A stretch of 64,000 nt of DNA from JAVBOW01 sp031550615 (GCA_031550615.1 JAVBOL010000003.1:1-64000); one strand, 5' to 3'. Numbered from the stretch's first letter, positions 8,765 through 17,093 are shown. The notes: a model not told the origin generated them from the letters alone. Program-made: numbers and translations.

Positions 8765-10240
8765 TTACTCGCCGGGGCTGTAGTTGGGCGCTTCGCTGGT
8801 AATGGCCACGTCGTGGGGATGGCTTTCAGCCACACCCGCACCCGTGATGCGGATGAACTGCGCCTTTTGCAGTGCGGCGATGTTAGCCGCCCCGCAGTAA
8901 CCCATACCCGCGCGAAGGCCGCCTATCATCTGGTAGATGACCTCCTTGAGCGTGCCTTTGTATGGTACGCGGGCCACGATGCCCTCGGGGACGAGTTTTT
9001 TGATATCGTCCTCAACGTCCTGGAAGTAGCGGTCTTTCGAGCCCTGCTGCATAGCCTCCAGCGAGCCCATGCCGCGGTAGGACTTGAACTTACGACCGTT
9101 GTAGATGATCGTTTCGCCGGGAGATTCCTCCACGCCGGCGAACAGTCCGCCCGCCATGACAGAGTCGGCGCCGGCGGCGATGGCTTTCACCACGTCGCCC
9201 GAGTAGCGCAGTCCGCCGTCGGCGATAAGGGGCACTCCGGTTCCGCGCAGCGCCTCGGCAACGTCATATATGGCAGAGAGTTGGGGCACACCAATACCTG
9301 CGATCACGCGCGTGGTGCAGATCGAGCCGGGGCCTATGCCCACCTTCACGCCGTCTGCGCCGGCCTTTACCAGGTGGCGTGCGGCTTCGCCCGTGGCGAT
9401 GTTGCCCACGACCACATCCAGGGCGGGATAGATCGCCTTGACCTCCGTGAGCAGTTTGGCCACGCCGGCAGAGTGGCCGTGGGCGGTGTCGATCACGATA
9501 GCGTCGACGTGCATCTCGTAAAGCGCGGCGATGCGGTCGAGCGAATCGCCCGTCACACCCACGCCGGCTGCCACGCGAAGGCGGCCTTTATCGTCTTTAC
9601 AGGCGTTGGGGTTGGCCTGTACTTTGGTTATATCCTTATAGGTTAGCAGTCCCACCAGTTTGCCCGATGCATCCACGACCGGCAGTTTTTCGATCTTATT
9701 CTGCAACAGTATGTCCGAGGCGTGCTGAAGGTCGGGGTTGTGGGTGGTTATCAGGCGGTCGCCGGGAGTCATTATCTGCTCTATGGCGGTCGACATGTCG
9801 CGCTGGAAACGAAGGTCGCGGTTGGTCACGATACCCACCAGCGTGTTATTATCGTCGATCACAGGGATGCCGCCGATGCGGTTTTCGCGCATCAGTTGCA
9901 GGGCGTCGCCCACGGTGTTGTTCTTGTGTATGGTAATGGGGTCGTAGATCATGCCGGCCTCAGCGCGCTTGACCTTGCGGACCTGGTTGGCCTGTGCCTG
10001 GATGGGCATATTCTTGTGTATCACGCCCATGCCCCCCTGACGGGCCATGGCGATAGCCATGTCGGCCTCCGTAACCGTGTCCATCGCCGCCGAAATGATG
10101 GGCGTATTGAGGACTATGTTGCGCGAAAAACGCGACGAAATATCTACCGAGCGGGGCAAAACCTCCGAATACGCGGGCACGAGCAGGACGTCGTCAAATG
10201 TAAGACCTTCCTGCACGATTCTATCCTGGGCAAAAGACAT
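8765..10240 (-). CDS. guaB: Inosine-5'-monophosphate dehydrogenase
   Basis: 491 aa, full length. Oxidises IMP to XMP with NAD+, the committed step of GMP synthesis. A TIM-barrel core is interrupted by a CBS-domain pair at residues ~95-205 ('IGGIPVIDD', 'IEKLPVVDA'). The catalytic loop 'GIGPGSICTTR' places the thioimidate Cys at 308. A second conserved stretch 'LIADGGLRYSGDVVKA' binds phosphate, and 'YRGMGSLEAM' is present. Transcription probably starts from the -7 box at 10263-10270, which lies inside a perfect 13-bp dyad (10255-10288), so regulation at the promoter is likely. Confidence 0.97.
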   Translation of the reverse strand: MSFAQDRIVQEGLTFDDVLLVPAYSEVLPRSVDISSRFSRNIVLNTPIISAAMDTVTEADMAIAMARQGGMGVIHKNMPIQAQANQVRKVKRAEAGMIYDPITIHKNNTVGDALQLMRENRIGGIPVIDDNNTLVGIVTNRDLRFQRDMSTAIEQIMTPGDRLITTHNPDLQHASDILLQNKIEKLPVVDASGKLVGLLTYKDITKVQANPNACKDDKGRLRVAAGVGVTGDSLDRIAALYEMHVDAIVIDTAHGHSAGVAKLLTEVKAIYPALDVVVGNIATGEAARHLVKAGADGVKVGIGPGSICTTRVIAGIGVPQLSAIYDVAEALRGTGVPLIADGGLRYSGDVVKAIAAGADSVMAGGLFAGVEESPGETIIYNGRKFKSYRGMGSLEAMQQGSKDRYFQDVEDDIKKLVPEGIVARVPYKGTLKEVIYQMIGGLRAGMGYCGAANIAALQKAQFIRITGAGVAESHPHDVAITSEAPNYSPGE

Positions 10241-10254
10241 GGTATGAGTTTTTA

Positions 10255-10288
10255 GATTTCGGCAAAATTACTACTTTTTGCCGAAATC
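10255..10288. promoter_or_regulatory. 13-bp perfect dyad over the guaB promoter (putative operator)
   Basis: gatttcggcaaaa (10255-10267) and ttttgccgaaatc (10276-10288) are exact reverse complements separated by 8 bases. The left arm overlaps the guaB -7 box and the expected start point; the right arm lies upstream of the -7 box. That placement fits a repressor site better than a transcript hairpin. The regulator is unknown. Confidence 0.6.
10263..10270 (-). promoter_or_regulatory. guaB -7 box (TAATTTTG)
   Basis: Exact match on the minus strand to the Bacteroidota -7 consensus TAnnTTTG, 22 bases before the guaB ATG. Confidence 0.6.
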
Positions 10289-10330
10289 CCCGACCTCTCA
10301 GTCGTTTTTTTTTTGCAAAAATTATTATCG

Positions 10331-10338
10331 TATCTTTG
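10331..10338 (+). promoter_or_regulatory. -7 box (TATCTTTG) for the structured-RNA/lipoprotein region
   Basis: Exact TAnnTTTG match after a run of T. It would start transcription at about 10345 and read through the structured RNA candidate toward the lipoprotein gene at 10669. A 7-codon frame (ATG at 10358, TAA ending 10381, MPMKKNT) follows directly and could be a leader peptide or chance. Confidence 0.55.
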
Positions 10339-10461
10339 CGCACACACCAACACCTGCATGCCTATGAAGAAAAACACGTAATCCACCCCTATCCATTCCG
10401 CCGGACGGCTTCCGATGCGAAGCGTTAAGGCGCAGACATAAAAAGCGTTAGCTTTAATTCT

Positions 10462-10581
10462 TGCTTATTGAAACTTCGACACTTTCAAAGCACAACAAGA
10501 GTAAAGCGTAAACGCTCACGTTACGACGTGGGCTTTACTCTATTATTTGTTGTGCAAGGTAGTCGAAGACCTCAATAAGCA
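10462..10581 (+). ncRNA. Long rod-shaped structured RNA candidate
   Basis: Four nested, perfectly complementary arm pairs stack into one rod: 10462-10471/10572-10581 (10 bp), 10474-10480/10562-10568 (7 bp), 10490-10497/10548-10555 (8 bp) and 10498-10507/10532-10541 (10 bp). An apical hairpin sits at 10517-10530 (cacgt-tacg-acgtg). Internal loops at 10481-10489 and 10556-10561 interrupt the rod. A TAnnTTTG box lies 124 bases upstream. The shape resembles 6S-type RNAs or a long leader structure; no sequence motif proves either. No protein frame fits here. The strand is chosen from the promoter only. Confidence 0.5.
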
Positions 10582-10668
10582 GATAAAGGTATTGTCCCAC
10601 GTTTTTTATGTCCCTGATTTTAAAACATCCCGCCCAGGGACAGGCAAAACAAAACAAACCAAATACAC

Positions 10669-11112
10669 ATGAAACGATTTTTAAGTATCCTTACTATCAT
10701 AGGAATAACCACCTTACTCAACTCTTGCGGTGCGATAAAACCAAGCACCTTTATACAAGCCACAGACGGCGGCACTTGGAGCACCATTCAGATCAGAGAC
10801 GATTTAACATACGAAAAAGCATGGAATGAAGTGCTCGATGTGATCGCCAGGCGATTCGAGATGGATATGATCTCTAAAGACGGAGGTTATGCCCGCAGCC
10901 AATGGAACTACACATGGAATCTCAAGGGAAAGTACATGACCACGTATCGGGTCAGGGTCGTGTATAAATTTTCCGCAGACCGTACGAGGGTGGAAATTAA
11001 AACCGAAGCGGAGTTCGGAGGTGAACCCCGTTGGATAAAAGGATACGACACCCGGCTATTATCGACGATAAAACAGGATGTAATGGGTGTGGTCAGCAGA
11101 ACAACGCTCTAA
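10669..11112 (+). CDS. Small lipoprotein of unknown function
   Basis: 147 aa. The N-terminus is a lipoprotein signal (hydrophobic residues 4-17, then lipobox 'LLNSC', Cys at 20). The mature part is compact with mixed beta-type sequence ('YRVRVVYKFSADRTRVEIKTEAEF'). I recognise no family. There is no acidic surface-export signal after the Cys, so a periplasm-facing lipoprotein is the simplest reading. It follows the structured RNA region by ~90 bases and ends just before a strong terminator. It may be transcribed from the box at 10331. Confidence 0.8.
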   Translation: MKRFLSILTIIGITTLLNSCGAIKPSTFIQATDGGTWSTIQIRDDLTYEKAWNEVLDVIARRFEMDMISKDGGYARSQWNYTWNLKGKYMTTYRVRVVYKFSADRTRVEIKTEAEFGGEPRWIKGYDTRLLSTIKQDVMGVVSRTTL

Positions 11113-11121
11113 TCCGAAAAT

Positions 11122-11155
11122 GGCGGGGTGAAGAAATCTTCACCCCGCCTTATTT
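11122..11155. terminator. Bidirectional terminator between lipoprotein gene and ribF
   Basis: Perfect 12-bp GC-rich stem (11122-11133 with 11138-11149), 4-base loop, followed by a T-rich stretch on the plus strand. It serves two convergent genes. Confidence 0.85.
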
Positions 11156-11164
11156 CAAATTTCT

Positions 11165-11944
11165 TCAGAATTCAACGATGCACTCCCCCGCGACGGGAGG
11201 ATGCAGTGCGATCCCCCGGTCGGGCGTTATCTCCAACCTGACGTCTGCAACGAAGGTTTCATGCGAGGGAATACATCCTGTGTTATAGATCTTTACGGAA
11301 TATTTTCCCGGTGAGGGCAGCAGTTTCGGCTGTGGCAGCGGCTCCCCGGCGCGCACGGTCAGGAAGTAGCGGTAGCCGAGCAGTTGCGCCGCGCGATCCA
11401 TCGCTCCCTCACGCACCAGGCGGCGAATGACGGTCGAGCTGACCTTATGGTTTTCCACGTCCTGTTCGCAGATTTCATGTATCGTGAAACCGTATTGCGC
11501 ATGCATGCGTTGCAGCAAATCCAAACTACCTTCATGGCCCCGTCCGAAATGGTGGTCATACCCCAGCACCAGGTGGCGTACCCCTACCCTTCCGACCAGG
11601 TAGTCGCGCACGAATTCGAGCGGCCCGATGCGACTGAATTCCACCGTGAACGGCACCACGACCATGTTATCGACGCCCAGCGACCGGATTAGCAACGCTT
11701 TCTCTTCAAGCGTATTGAGCAACGCGACGGGTTCGCCGCGGTTTCCCAGCACCTCGCGCGGATGCGGGTCGAAGGTTATCACCACGCTCTCGCCGCCCGT
11801 TTCGCGCGCCAGGGCGACGACGCGCCCCAACAGTTCGCGGTGTCCGCGGTGCACTCCATCGAAAGAGCCGATAGTGACCACCGGGCGCACGAACGCAGGT
11901 AGGGCGCCGAAGCCTTCGAACACTCTCATATCAGGAATCTTCAC
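11165..11944 (-). CDS. ribF: RibF-like FAD synthetase with shortened or degenerate flavokinase half
   Basis: 259 aa; bifunctional RibF is usually ~300-320. The nucleotidyltransferase half is intact: 'TIGSFDGVHRGHR' (24-36), 'TFDPHPREVL' (57-66), 'GYDHHFGRGHEGS' (128-140) and 'VSSTVIRRLVREG' (168-180), ending 'LLGYRYFL'. It should adenylylate FMN to FAD. The C-terminal part after ~196 is only ~64 residues and lacks the riboflavin kinase PTAN motif ('GFPTAN' type), so riboflavin phosphorylation by this protein is doubtful. The start overlaps the end of rex by 14 bases, indicating one transcript. Whether this short form is normal for the lineage cannot be told here. Confidence 0.85.
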   Translation of the reverse strand: MKIPDMRVFEGFGALPAFVRPVVTIGSFDGVHRGHRELLGRVVALARETGGESVVITFDPHPREVLGNRGEPVALLNTLEEKALLIRSLGVDNMVVVPFTVEFSRIGPLEFVRDYLVGRVGVRHLVLGYDHHFGRGHEGSLDLLQRMHAQYGFTIHEICEQDVENHKVSSTVIRRLVREGAMDRAAQLLGYRYFLTVRAGEPLPQPKLLPSPGKYSVKIYNTGCIPSHETFVADVRLEITPDRGIALHPPVAGECIVEF

Positions 11945-12569
11945 CCTCCTTGACGAAGTAGGCCACTTTTTCGAGGATGGTGGTTATATCGTAGTTCTCG
12001 ACCACGATCCCGCGGGGAAAATTGAGCGGGACAGAGGTGAAATTGAGCACACCCTTGATGCCGGCATTGATGATCGGCACGACCAGCTCGGCAGCCACAT
12101 CGGTGGGTGAGGACAATATGATTATGTTGATATCATGGCGCGAGACCATATCCTCGAAATCATCCATGTGGTAGCACGGTATCTCGTCGATCAGGGTGCC
12201 GACTTTGGCCGGGTCGACATCGAAGGAAGCCACTATACGAAGTTTCAACCCCTTGGAATTAAAATACTTGGTCAGGGCCTGTCCCAGGTGTCCCATACCG
12301 ATCACGGCGATATTCATCGGCTGCGGACCGTCCAGTATGGACGATATGAAGTCGATGAGCACCTGCACGTCATAGCCCTTTTTCGTATCGGAAGAGAAGC
12401 CGATAAGCATCAGATCGCGGCGCACCTGCACCGCCGTAATGCCGTGTATTCCCGCCAGCACGTGCGAGAAAATGTGCGTTATACCCCGCTCGTTGCAGGA
12501 TAGCAGCGTGCGGCGGTATTCGCTCAGTCGCTCGATGGTCTTTTCGGGAATGTTATTGATGGTGGCCAT
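11931..12569 (-). CDS. rex: Redox-sensing transcriptional repressor Rex
   Basis: 212 aa from the ATG at 12569; the frame extends 23 codons further but those overlap the promoter and are not Rex-like. N-terminal winged helix ('IPEKTIERLSEYRRTL', 'SHVLAGIHGITAVQVRRDLMLIGF') binds DNA. A Rossmann domain with 'VIGMGHLGQAL' and 'FDVDPAKVG' senses NADH/NAD+. A C-terminal domain-swap helix ends the protein. Rex normally represses fermentation and respiration genes when NADH is low. First gene of a rex-ribF pair, diverging from a HAD phosphatase gene. Confidence 0.96.
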   Translation of the reverse strand: MATINNIPEKTIERLSEYRRTLLSCNERGITHIFSHVLAGIHGITAVQVRRDLMLIGFSSDTKKGYDVQVLIDFISSILDGPQPMNIAVIGMGHLGQALTKYFNSKGLKLRIVASFDVDPAKVGTLIDEIPCYHMDDFEDMVSRHDINIIILSSPTDVAAELVVPIINAGIKGVLNFTSVPLNFPRGIVVENYDITTILEKVAYFVKEGEDS

Positions 12570-12592
12570 AGTAATCGGGAAGGTTCGCCGGA

Positions 12593-12600
12593 CAAATATA
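12593..12600 (-). promoter_or_regulatory. rex -7 box (TATATTTG)
   Basis: Exact TAnnTTTG on the minus strand, 23 bases before the rex ATG. Its position supports the shorter rex start. Confidence 0.6.
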
Positions 12601-12612
12601 GTAAATTTGGCG

Positions 12613-12620
12613 TACCTTTG
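12613..12620 (+). promoter_or_regulatory. -7 box (TACCTTTG) for the HAD phosphatase gene
   Basis: Exact TAnnTTTG, 20 bases before the ATG at 12641. Confidence 0.6.
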
Positions 12621-12640
12621 CGAAAATCTGCAAATCAACG

Positions 12641-13297
12641 ATGATCAAGGCGATAATTTTCGACATGGACGGCGTGCTGGTCGACAACCGCGACGTGCAT
12701 GAACAGGCTTTCCGCGTTTTCGCTTCGCGTTTGGGCTACACGATCGATGAAGAGGTGTTCAAGCGCATGTCGGGGCGGGGCAACGAGGAGATAATACCCG
12801 AAATCATGCCGCGCGAGGCACTCGAAGAGTACTCGGTGGAGAGCCTGGCGCAGATGAAAGAGGAGGTCTACCGCGAGATATTCACCGAAACGATCACCCC
12901 CACCCCGGGGCTGCTGCCGTTCATGGATGAGATACGCCGGCGCGGCTACAAAACCGCGATAGGCTCGTCGGGCATCCTGGCCAACGTGCGCTTCGTGATA
13001 GAGAAATGCGGCATCGCCGACAAGTTCGACGTTGTAGTGCACGGCGGCATGGTCGAGCGCTGCAAGCCCTGGCCGGACATTTACGTATTGGTGTGCCGGA
13101 TGCTGGGACTCGCCCCGGCGGAGTGCCTGGTGATCGAGGACGCCCCGGCTGGGATCGAGGCAGCACGCCTGACAGGGACGCATATCGCCGCGCTGGCGAC
13201 CACATTCCCGCGCGAGAGGCTTCTTGAGGAGCGGACCGACCTGCTGCTGGACAACTTCCTGGATTTCGACCCGGACATGATCGCCGGGATCGAATAG
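12641..13297 (+). CDS. HAD-superfamily phosphatase, beta-phosphoglucomutase-like
   Basis: 218 aa, typical for HAD subfamily IA. Motif I 'FDMDGVLVDN' (Asp 8 and Asp 10), a helical cap domain, motif II 'IGSSG', the motif III Lys in 'CKPWPDIY', and motif IV 'VIEDAPAGIEAA' are all present. Such enzymes dephosphorylate sugar phosphates or interconvert phosphoglucose isomers in the cytosol; the substrate cannot be assigned. It has its own promoter diverging from rex and meets the LysM protein gene tail to tail with no gap. Confidence 0.9.
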   Translation: MIKAIIFDMDGVLVDNRDVHEQAFRVFASRLGYTIDEEVFKRMSGRGNEEIIPEIMPREALEEYSVESLAQMKEEVYREIFTETITPTPGLLPFMDEIRRRGYKTAIGSSGILANVRFVIEKCGIADKFDVVVHGGMVERCKPWPDIYVLVCRMLGLAPAECLVIEDAPAGIEAARLTGTHIAALATTFPRERLLEERTDLLLDNFLDFDPDMIAGIE

Positions 13298-15154
13298 TTA
13301 TTTCACCTCTATCGTATAATCCCCGCCGTACTGGACCAGCGGCCACACCGTGTTGACGTGTGCGGCGTTGCGGTTGGCCTGTTCGAAATTATACTTCACC
13401 TGCAACAGTTGCACGGTCGAGTAGTTGAGCGCCCTCTCCAGCGACGAGGTGTGTCCTTCACGCCCGTAAGTGCCTACGAAAAGTTTCATCGCGTCATAGC
13501 CGCGATAGGAGTAGAGCGAGGGCAGCGACCCGAAATCGGCGGCATACCTCTTATTGAAATCCATCACCCTCTGGTCGCTGCGGTCGGCGTGGTATGAGGT
13601 GACGTAGCAGAGATTGAGCTTAAAGAACAGCGTGCGGTCGATATTCACGAACCGCTGCCAGCGCGAATTGCCGACCACCGTCACCGGTGCTGCTTGTTGT
13701 CCGCGGGTCACCAGGCTGCTGCGCGCCGAGCTGATGCGTGCCAGTATATTGTCGACCGCGTATTCGTCTTTTGCCAGCACCACGGCCACGCATTCGCGGT
13801 CGCTGCGCAGACTCTCTTCGAGGACCGCGGCGTCGCGCGGGAAAACGAGCCTTCGCGCCCCGGCGGGCAGCAGCGGGGCGATCTCCTGCTCGAATTCAGC
13901 GTCGTTCGCGGCGCCGGAGATCACCAACACGTTCTTATGCGTGGCGAGCAGCGGCTTTATCTTATCGTATTTAGCCGCGGGGTCGGGCGAAAGCTGGAAC
14001 ACCATCCCTCCCTGGTCGCTTTCGAGTTGCGCGAGGGGCGAAACGACCGGCACGCGGTTCCTGCGGGCGAAATCCGCCACGGGAGCCATGACATCTTCGT
14101 AGACCGGGCCGATAATAAGGTCTGGGGCAAATCCAGGCGCAGAGACGATAGATGAGGCCGCAGATTCAGAGCGCTGCGTGTCATAGAGGTCGATCTCGAG
14201 CGAAATGCCCTGCGCTTTAAGCTCGGCGGCTGCCATCAGCGCGCCCTGGTAAAAATCTAGGAAGTTGACCCCGGCGGCGCTGTTCTGCAGTGGCAGCATC
14301 AGGGCCACTTTCATCACCCCGCCGTCAAACGGTTTGGGCTCATTGCGTGCGGGGGCGGGGCTGAAAATGTCGTCGAAAAAACCGTCCCGGTGGGTCTGCG
14401 CGGCGGGTTGTTCGACAGTCGGTTTAACAGGCTCGGGCGCTTGCGCCTTGGCGGGTATGCGTAGCATCGATCCGGCTTTGATGCTCGTCGCGTCGATGCC
14501 GTTGGCGTGCATTACCTCGTATTGCGTCACGTCATACTTGCGTGAGATCGAGTATATAGTTTCGCCCGGCTGCACCACGTGGAATATGTCGCCGTCCGAA
14601 ACCGAGGTCAGTTTGGCGGCATATTCGTCCCATTGGCGTGATATCTGCTTGTCGTCCAGATCGCCCAGCCCCGTCTTGCGGATATTGAGCACCTGCCCCA
14701 CGGAGAGTTGCGTGGGGTCTGCGCCAGGATTGTCCTCGATGAGCACAGGCACGGAAAGGCCGTAGAGTTTAGAAATGGAATATGCCGTCTCGCCGCGGCG
14801 CACGGTGTGCTGTTCGAATTTGCGCGAAAGCTGCTTCTGGGTCAGTTGTTTGGGCTGGTCGAGCACGGGGATCTTGAGCACCTGCTCCTCGCGGATGCCG
14901 TCCGCCGCCTGGGGGTTGTCCTTTACTATGTCGCCCTGGGTTACGCCGTACAGGCGCGAGAGCGAATAGAGTGTTTCGCCCTTTTTGACCGTGTGCACGT
15001 AGTACTGGATGCCGCCTATGTTGACCATGCTCTGCGAACGCGCCTGGCGCAACAGTGCGACCTGCGCGGCGAGGGGCTGGGCGCTAAAAAGCAGCAATGC
15101 GCCTATGGCGCACGCGCTTATTACTTTATACGAAAACTTCGATGGCAAAATCAT
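13298..15154 (-). CDS. LysM-domain protein with periplasmic-binding-like domain
   Basis: 618 aa from the ATG at 15154, which overlaps the exonuclease stop as ATGA; 26 more upstream codons are in frame but would put charged sequence before the signal peptide. Signal peptide 'ACAIGALLLFSAQPLAAQ'. Three LysM repeats bind peptidoglycan: 'HTVKKGETLYSLSRLYGV', 'HTVRRGETAYSISKLYGL' and 'HVVQPGETIYSISRKYDV'. After a Pro-rich linker comes a type I periplasmic-binding-protein fold ('VMKVALMLPLQNS', 'PDLIIGPVYEDVMAPVADFA'). The combination recalls LpoA-like regulators of cell-wall enzymes, an inference only. Confidence 0.9.
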   Translation of the reverse strand: MILPSKFSYKVISACAIGALLLFSAQPLAAQVALLRQARSQSMVNIGGIQYYVHTVKKGETLYSLSRLYGVTQGDIVKDNPQAADGIREEQVLKIPVLDQPKQLTQKQLSRKFEQHTVRRGETAYSISKLYGLSVPVLIEDNPGADPTQLSVGQVLNIRKTGLGDLDDKQISRQWDEYAAKLTSVSDGDIFHVVQPGETIYSISRKYDVTQYEVMHANGIDATSIKAGSMLRIPAKAQAPEPVKPTVEQPAAQTHRDGFFDDIFSPAPARNEPKPFDGGVMKVALMLPLQNSAAGVNFLDFYQGALMAAAELKAQGISLEIDLYDTQRSESAASSIVSAPGFAPDLIIGPVYEDVMAPVADFARRNRVPVVSPLAQLESDQGGMVFQLSPDPAAKYDKIKPLLATHKNVLVISGAANDAEFEQEIAPLLPAGARRLVFPRDAAVLEESLRSDRECVAVVLAKDEYAVDNILARISSARSSLVTRGQQAAPVTVVGNSRWQRFVNIDRTLFFKLNLCYVTSYHADRSDQRVMDFNKRYAADFGSLPSLYSYRGYDAMKLFVGTYGREGHTSSLERALNYSTVQLLQVKYNFEQANRNAAHVNTVWPLVQYGGDYTIEVK

Positions 15155-15921
15155 TGGTTTTTTGTCGCCCTGAGGCGTATCTCGGTGATAACTTTTTTTG
15201 TGTAGGCGGGAAAATCGCCGTCCATCATCCACGTGTAGTAGCTCGGTTCGTCGCGGAATACGTCGGCCACCGGGCGGCCTTTGTGCTTGCCGAAGTTGAA
15301 CACCTCGACGTCCTTGTCGTTATACACGATGCGCCCCGCGTAATCCACCGTACGGTCGCGCTCGGAAAACCCGGCCAGGAAATCCACGTCGTTCTTCAGG
15401 TCGTCATAGCGGTCCAACTGCGAACAGAGCACCTCGTAGGTGGCCAGCGTGTCGGCCTCAGCAGAGTGTGCGCCCTCCAGGTCCTTGTCGCAGTAGAATT
15501 TATATGCCGCCACCAGCGTGCGCTGCTCCTTCATGTGGAAGATATTCTGCACGTCGACCATCTTGCGTTTCTTGAGGTCCACGTCCACCCCGGCGCGCAG
15601 GAATTCCTCGGCCAGGACCGGAATGTCGAAGCGGTTTGAATTATATCCGCCCAGATCGCACCCCTCGATGAAGGCCGCCAGCGAACGGGCTATCTGCGCG
15701 AAGGCGGGGCTATCCTTAACGTCCTCGTCGGTGATATGGTGCACAGCCGTAGCCGCCGGGGGAATGGGCATCCCGGGGTTGATGCGGCGCGTCTTGACGT
15801 CGCGGCTGCCGTCCGGGAAGACCTTGAGCAGCGACAGTTCGACGATACGGTCCTTGGACGGATCGACGCCGGTGGTCTCCAGGTCGAGGAAGACGATAGG
15901 ATTGCGCAGGGCGAGTTCCAT
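15151..15921 (-). CDS. DnaQ-like DEDDh 3'-5' exonuclease
   Basis: 256 aa. ExoI motif 'VFLDLETTG' (Asp 13, Glu 15), ExoII 'GGYNSNRFDIPVLAEEF', and ExoIII 'GAHSAEADTLATYEVL', giving the DEDDh set. This fold is shared by the proofreading epsilon subunit and RNase T. The C-terminal ~70 residues ('FNFGKHKGRPVADVF...YYTWMMDGDFPAYTK') form the small extra domain seen in Bacteroidota homologs. It starts 7 bases after dnaN, so a role in replication or repair together with the sliding clamp is plausible but not shown. Confidence 0.92.
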   Translation of the reverse strand: MELALRNPIVFLDLETTGVDPSKDRIVELSLLKVFPDGSRDVKTRRINPGMPIPPAATAVHHITDEDVKDSPAFAQIARSLAAFIEGCDLGGYNSNRFDIPVLAEEFLRAGVDVDLKKRKMVDVQNIFHMKEQRTLVAAYKFYCDKDLEGAHSAEADTLATYEVLCSQLDRYDDLKNDVDFLAGFSERDRTVDYAGRIVYNDKDVEVFNFGKHKGRPVADVFRDEPSYYTWMMDGDFPAYTKKVITEIRLRATKNQ

Positions 15922-15928
15922 CGGGGCG

Positions 15929-17056
15929 CTATGCGTTTATCATCATGGGCATGAGCAGCATCAGCACTTCGCTGGGCTGTTTGTCGTCATAGATAGGCTT
16001 GAACACGCCAGCGCGGGTCGAATCAGCCAACTCGACCAGCACGCTGGGCGTTTCTGTGTGGGCGAGGATCTCCACCAGGAAGGTCGACTTGAAACCTATG
16101 GCGATATCACTCCCTTCGTAGTTGCAGCTGAGCGACTCGTTGGCCGACACCGAGAAATCGAGGTCCTGCGCGGTAAGGGTGATCTTTCCGGCGGAGATTT
16201 CAAGTTTGATAAGGTTGGTCGCCTGATTCGAGCAGACAGCCACGCGGCGTATGCCGTTGAGCAACTCAAGCCTGTCCACGATAACCTTATTGGGGTTGGC
16301 CGCCGGGATCACGGCGTTGTAGTTGGGATAGTTGCCCTCGATCAGGCGGCACACCACTTTATAGTTCTTCAGGGTGAACAGCACGTTCTTCGAGTCGAAT
16401 TCGACCTTGATCTCGCCCGACTCTTTGGGCAGCACCGTGCGCAGCATGTTGGCTGGTTTCTTGGGCAGGATGAATGCCGCCGAGACCTCGCCGTTGTCGG
16501 CCTGGGCCATATATTTCACCAGTTTATGGGCGTCCGTGGCCACAAAGGTGCAGCCTTTGGGCTCGATATTTACGTAGATGCCGTTCATCACGGGGCGCAG
16601 TTCGTCGTCCGCCGTGGCGAAGATCGTCTTATTCAGGCCGCCGAGCAGAGTGTCCACGTCGAAGGAGAGCTCGGTCTTGCTCTCCTCGAATTCGGGCAAC
16701 GCGGGGTAGCTCAGTCCTGAAATGCCGGGCAGGGCCAGCGACCCGCTCTTCCATTTGATATGTATCTCCCAGGTGGTCTGGTCGGCTTCGATAGTAAGGG
16801 GCTGCTCTGAAAACTCCTTGAGCGAGTCGAGCATCAGTTTGGCGGGGGCGGCGATAAGCCCTTCGGCCTCGATGCTCTCGACCTTGAGGCTTCCCACCAG
16901 GGTGGTTTCCAGGTCGGATGCGGTCACCTTGAGGGCGCCGTCGCGAAGGTCGAAAAGGAAATAATCGAGGATGGGTAATGTGTTTTTACTGCTGATAACC
17001 TTGCCTGTGGTCTGGAGCAGCGAAAGCAGAGCCGAGCTCGATACTACGAATTTCAT
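15929..17056 (-). CDS. dnaN: DNA polymerase III beta subunit (sliding clamp)
   Basis: 375 aa, the standard length. The N-terminus 'MKFVVSSSALLSLLQTTGKVISSKNTLPILDYFLF' and C-terminus 'YDDKQPSEVLMLLMPMMIN' are typical of Bacteroidota beta clamps; three clamp repeats span the chain. It encircles DNA and tethers polymerase III and other partners. First gene of a dnaN-exonuclease-LysM protein run; dnaA and recF are not neighbours here. A -7 box lies at 17094-17101. Confidence 0.97.
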   Translation of the reverse strand: MKFVVSSSALLSLLQTTGKVISSKNTLPILDYFLFDLRDGALKVTASDLETTLVGSLKVESIEAEGLIAAPAKLMLDSLKEFSEQPLTIEADQTTWEIHIKWKSGSLALPGISGLSYPALPEFEESKTELSFDVDTLLGGLNKTIFATADDELRPVMNGIYVNIEPKGCTFVATDAHKLVKYMAQADNGEVSAAFILPKKPANMLRTVLPKESGEIKVEFDSKNVLFTLKNYKVVCRLIEGNYPNYNAVIPAANPNKVIVDRLELLNGIRRVAVCSNQATNLIKLEISAGKITLTAQDLDFSVSANESLSCNYEGSDIAIGFKSTFLVEILAHTETPSVLVELADSTRAGVFKPIYDDKQPSEVLMLLMPMMINA

Positions 17057-17093
17057 ATTTTTATAATTTGTAAGATTTCTTGCTTTGAACCCT

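Noticed and set aside
8453..9646. 397-codon plus-strand frame over the thioesterase and guaB
   Set aside because: It crosses the boundary of two real genes on the other strand and has a His/Val/Gly-rich shadow composition.
10462..10581. Structured region as tmRNA, RNase P RNA or SRP RNA
   Set aside because: I could not find the conserved core sequences of these RNAs (no CCA end with tRNA-like domain, no gaggaaagtcc-type core, no SRP Alu/helix 8 motif).
15929..17056. dnaN as a marker of the replication origin
   Set aside because: No dnaA, recF, gyrB or DnaA-box cluster is nearby; dnaN is often away from the origin in Bacteroidota.
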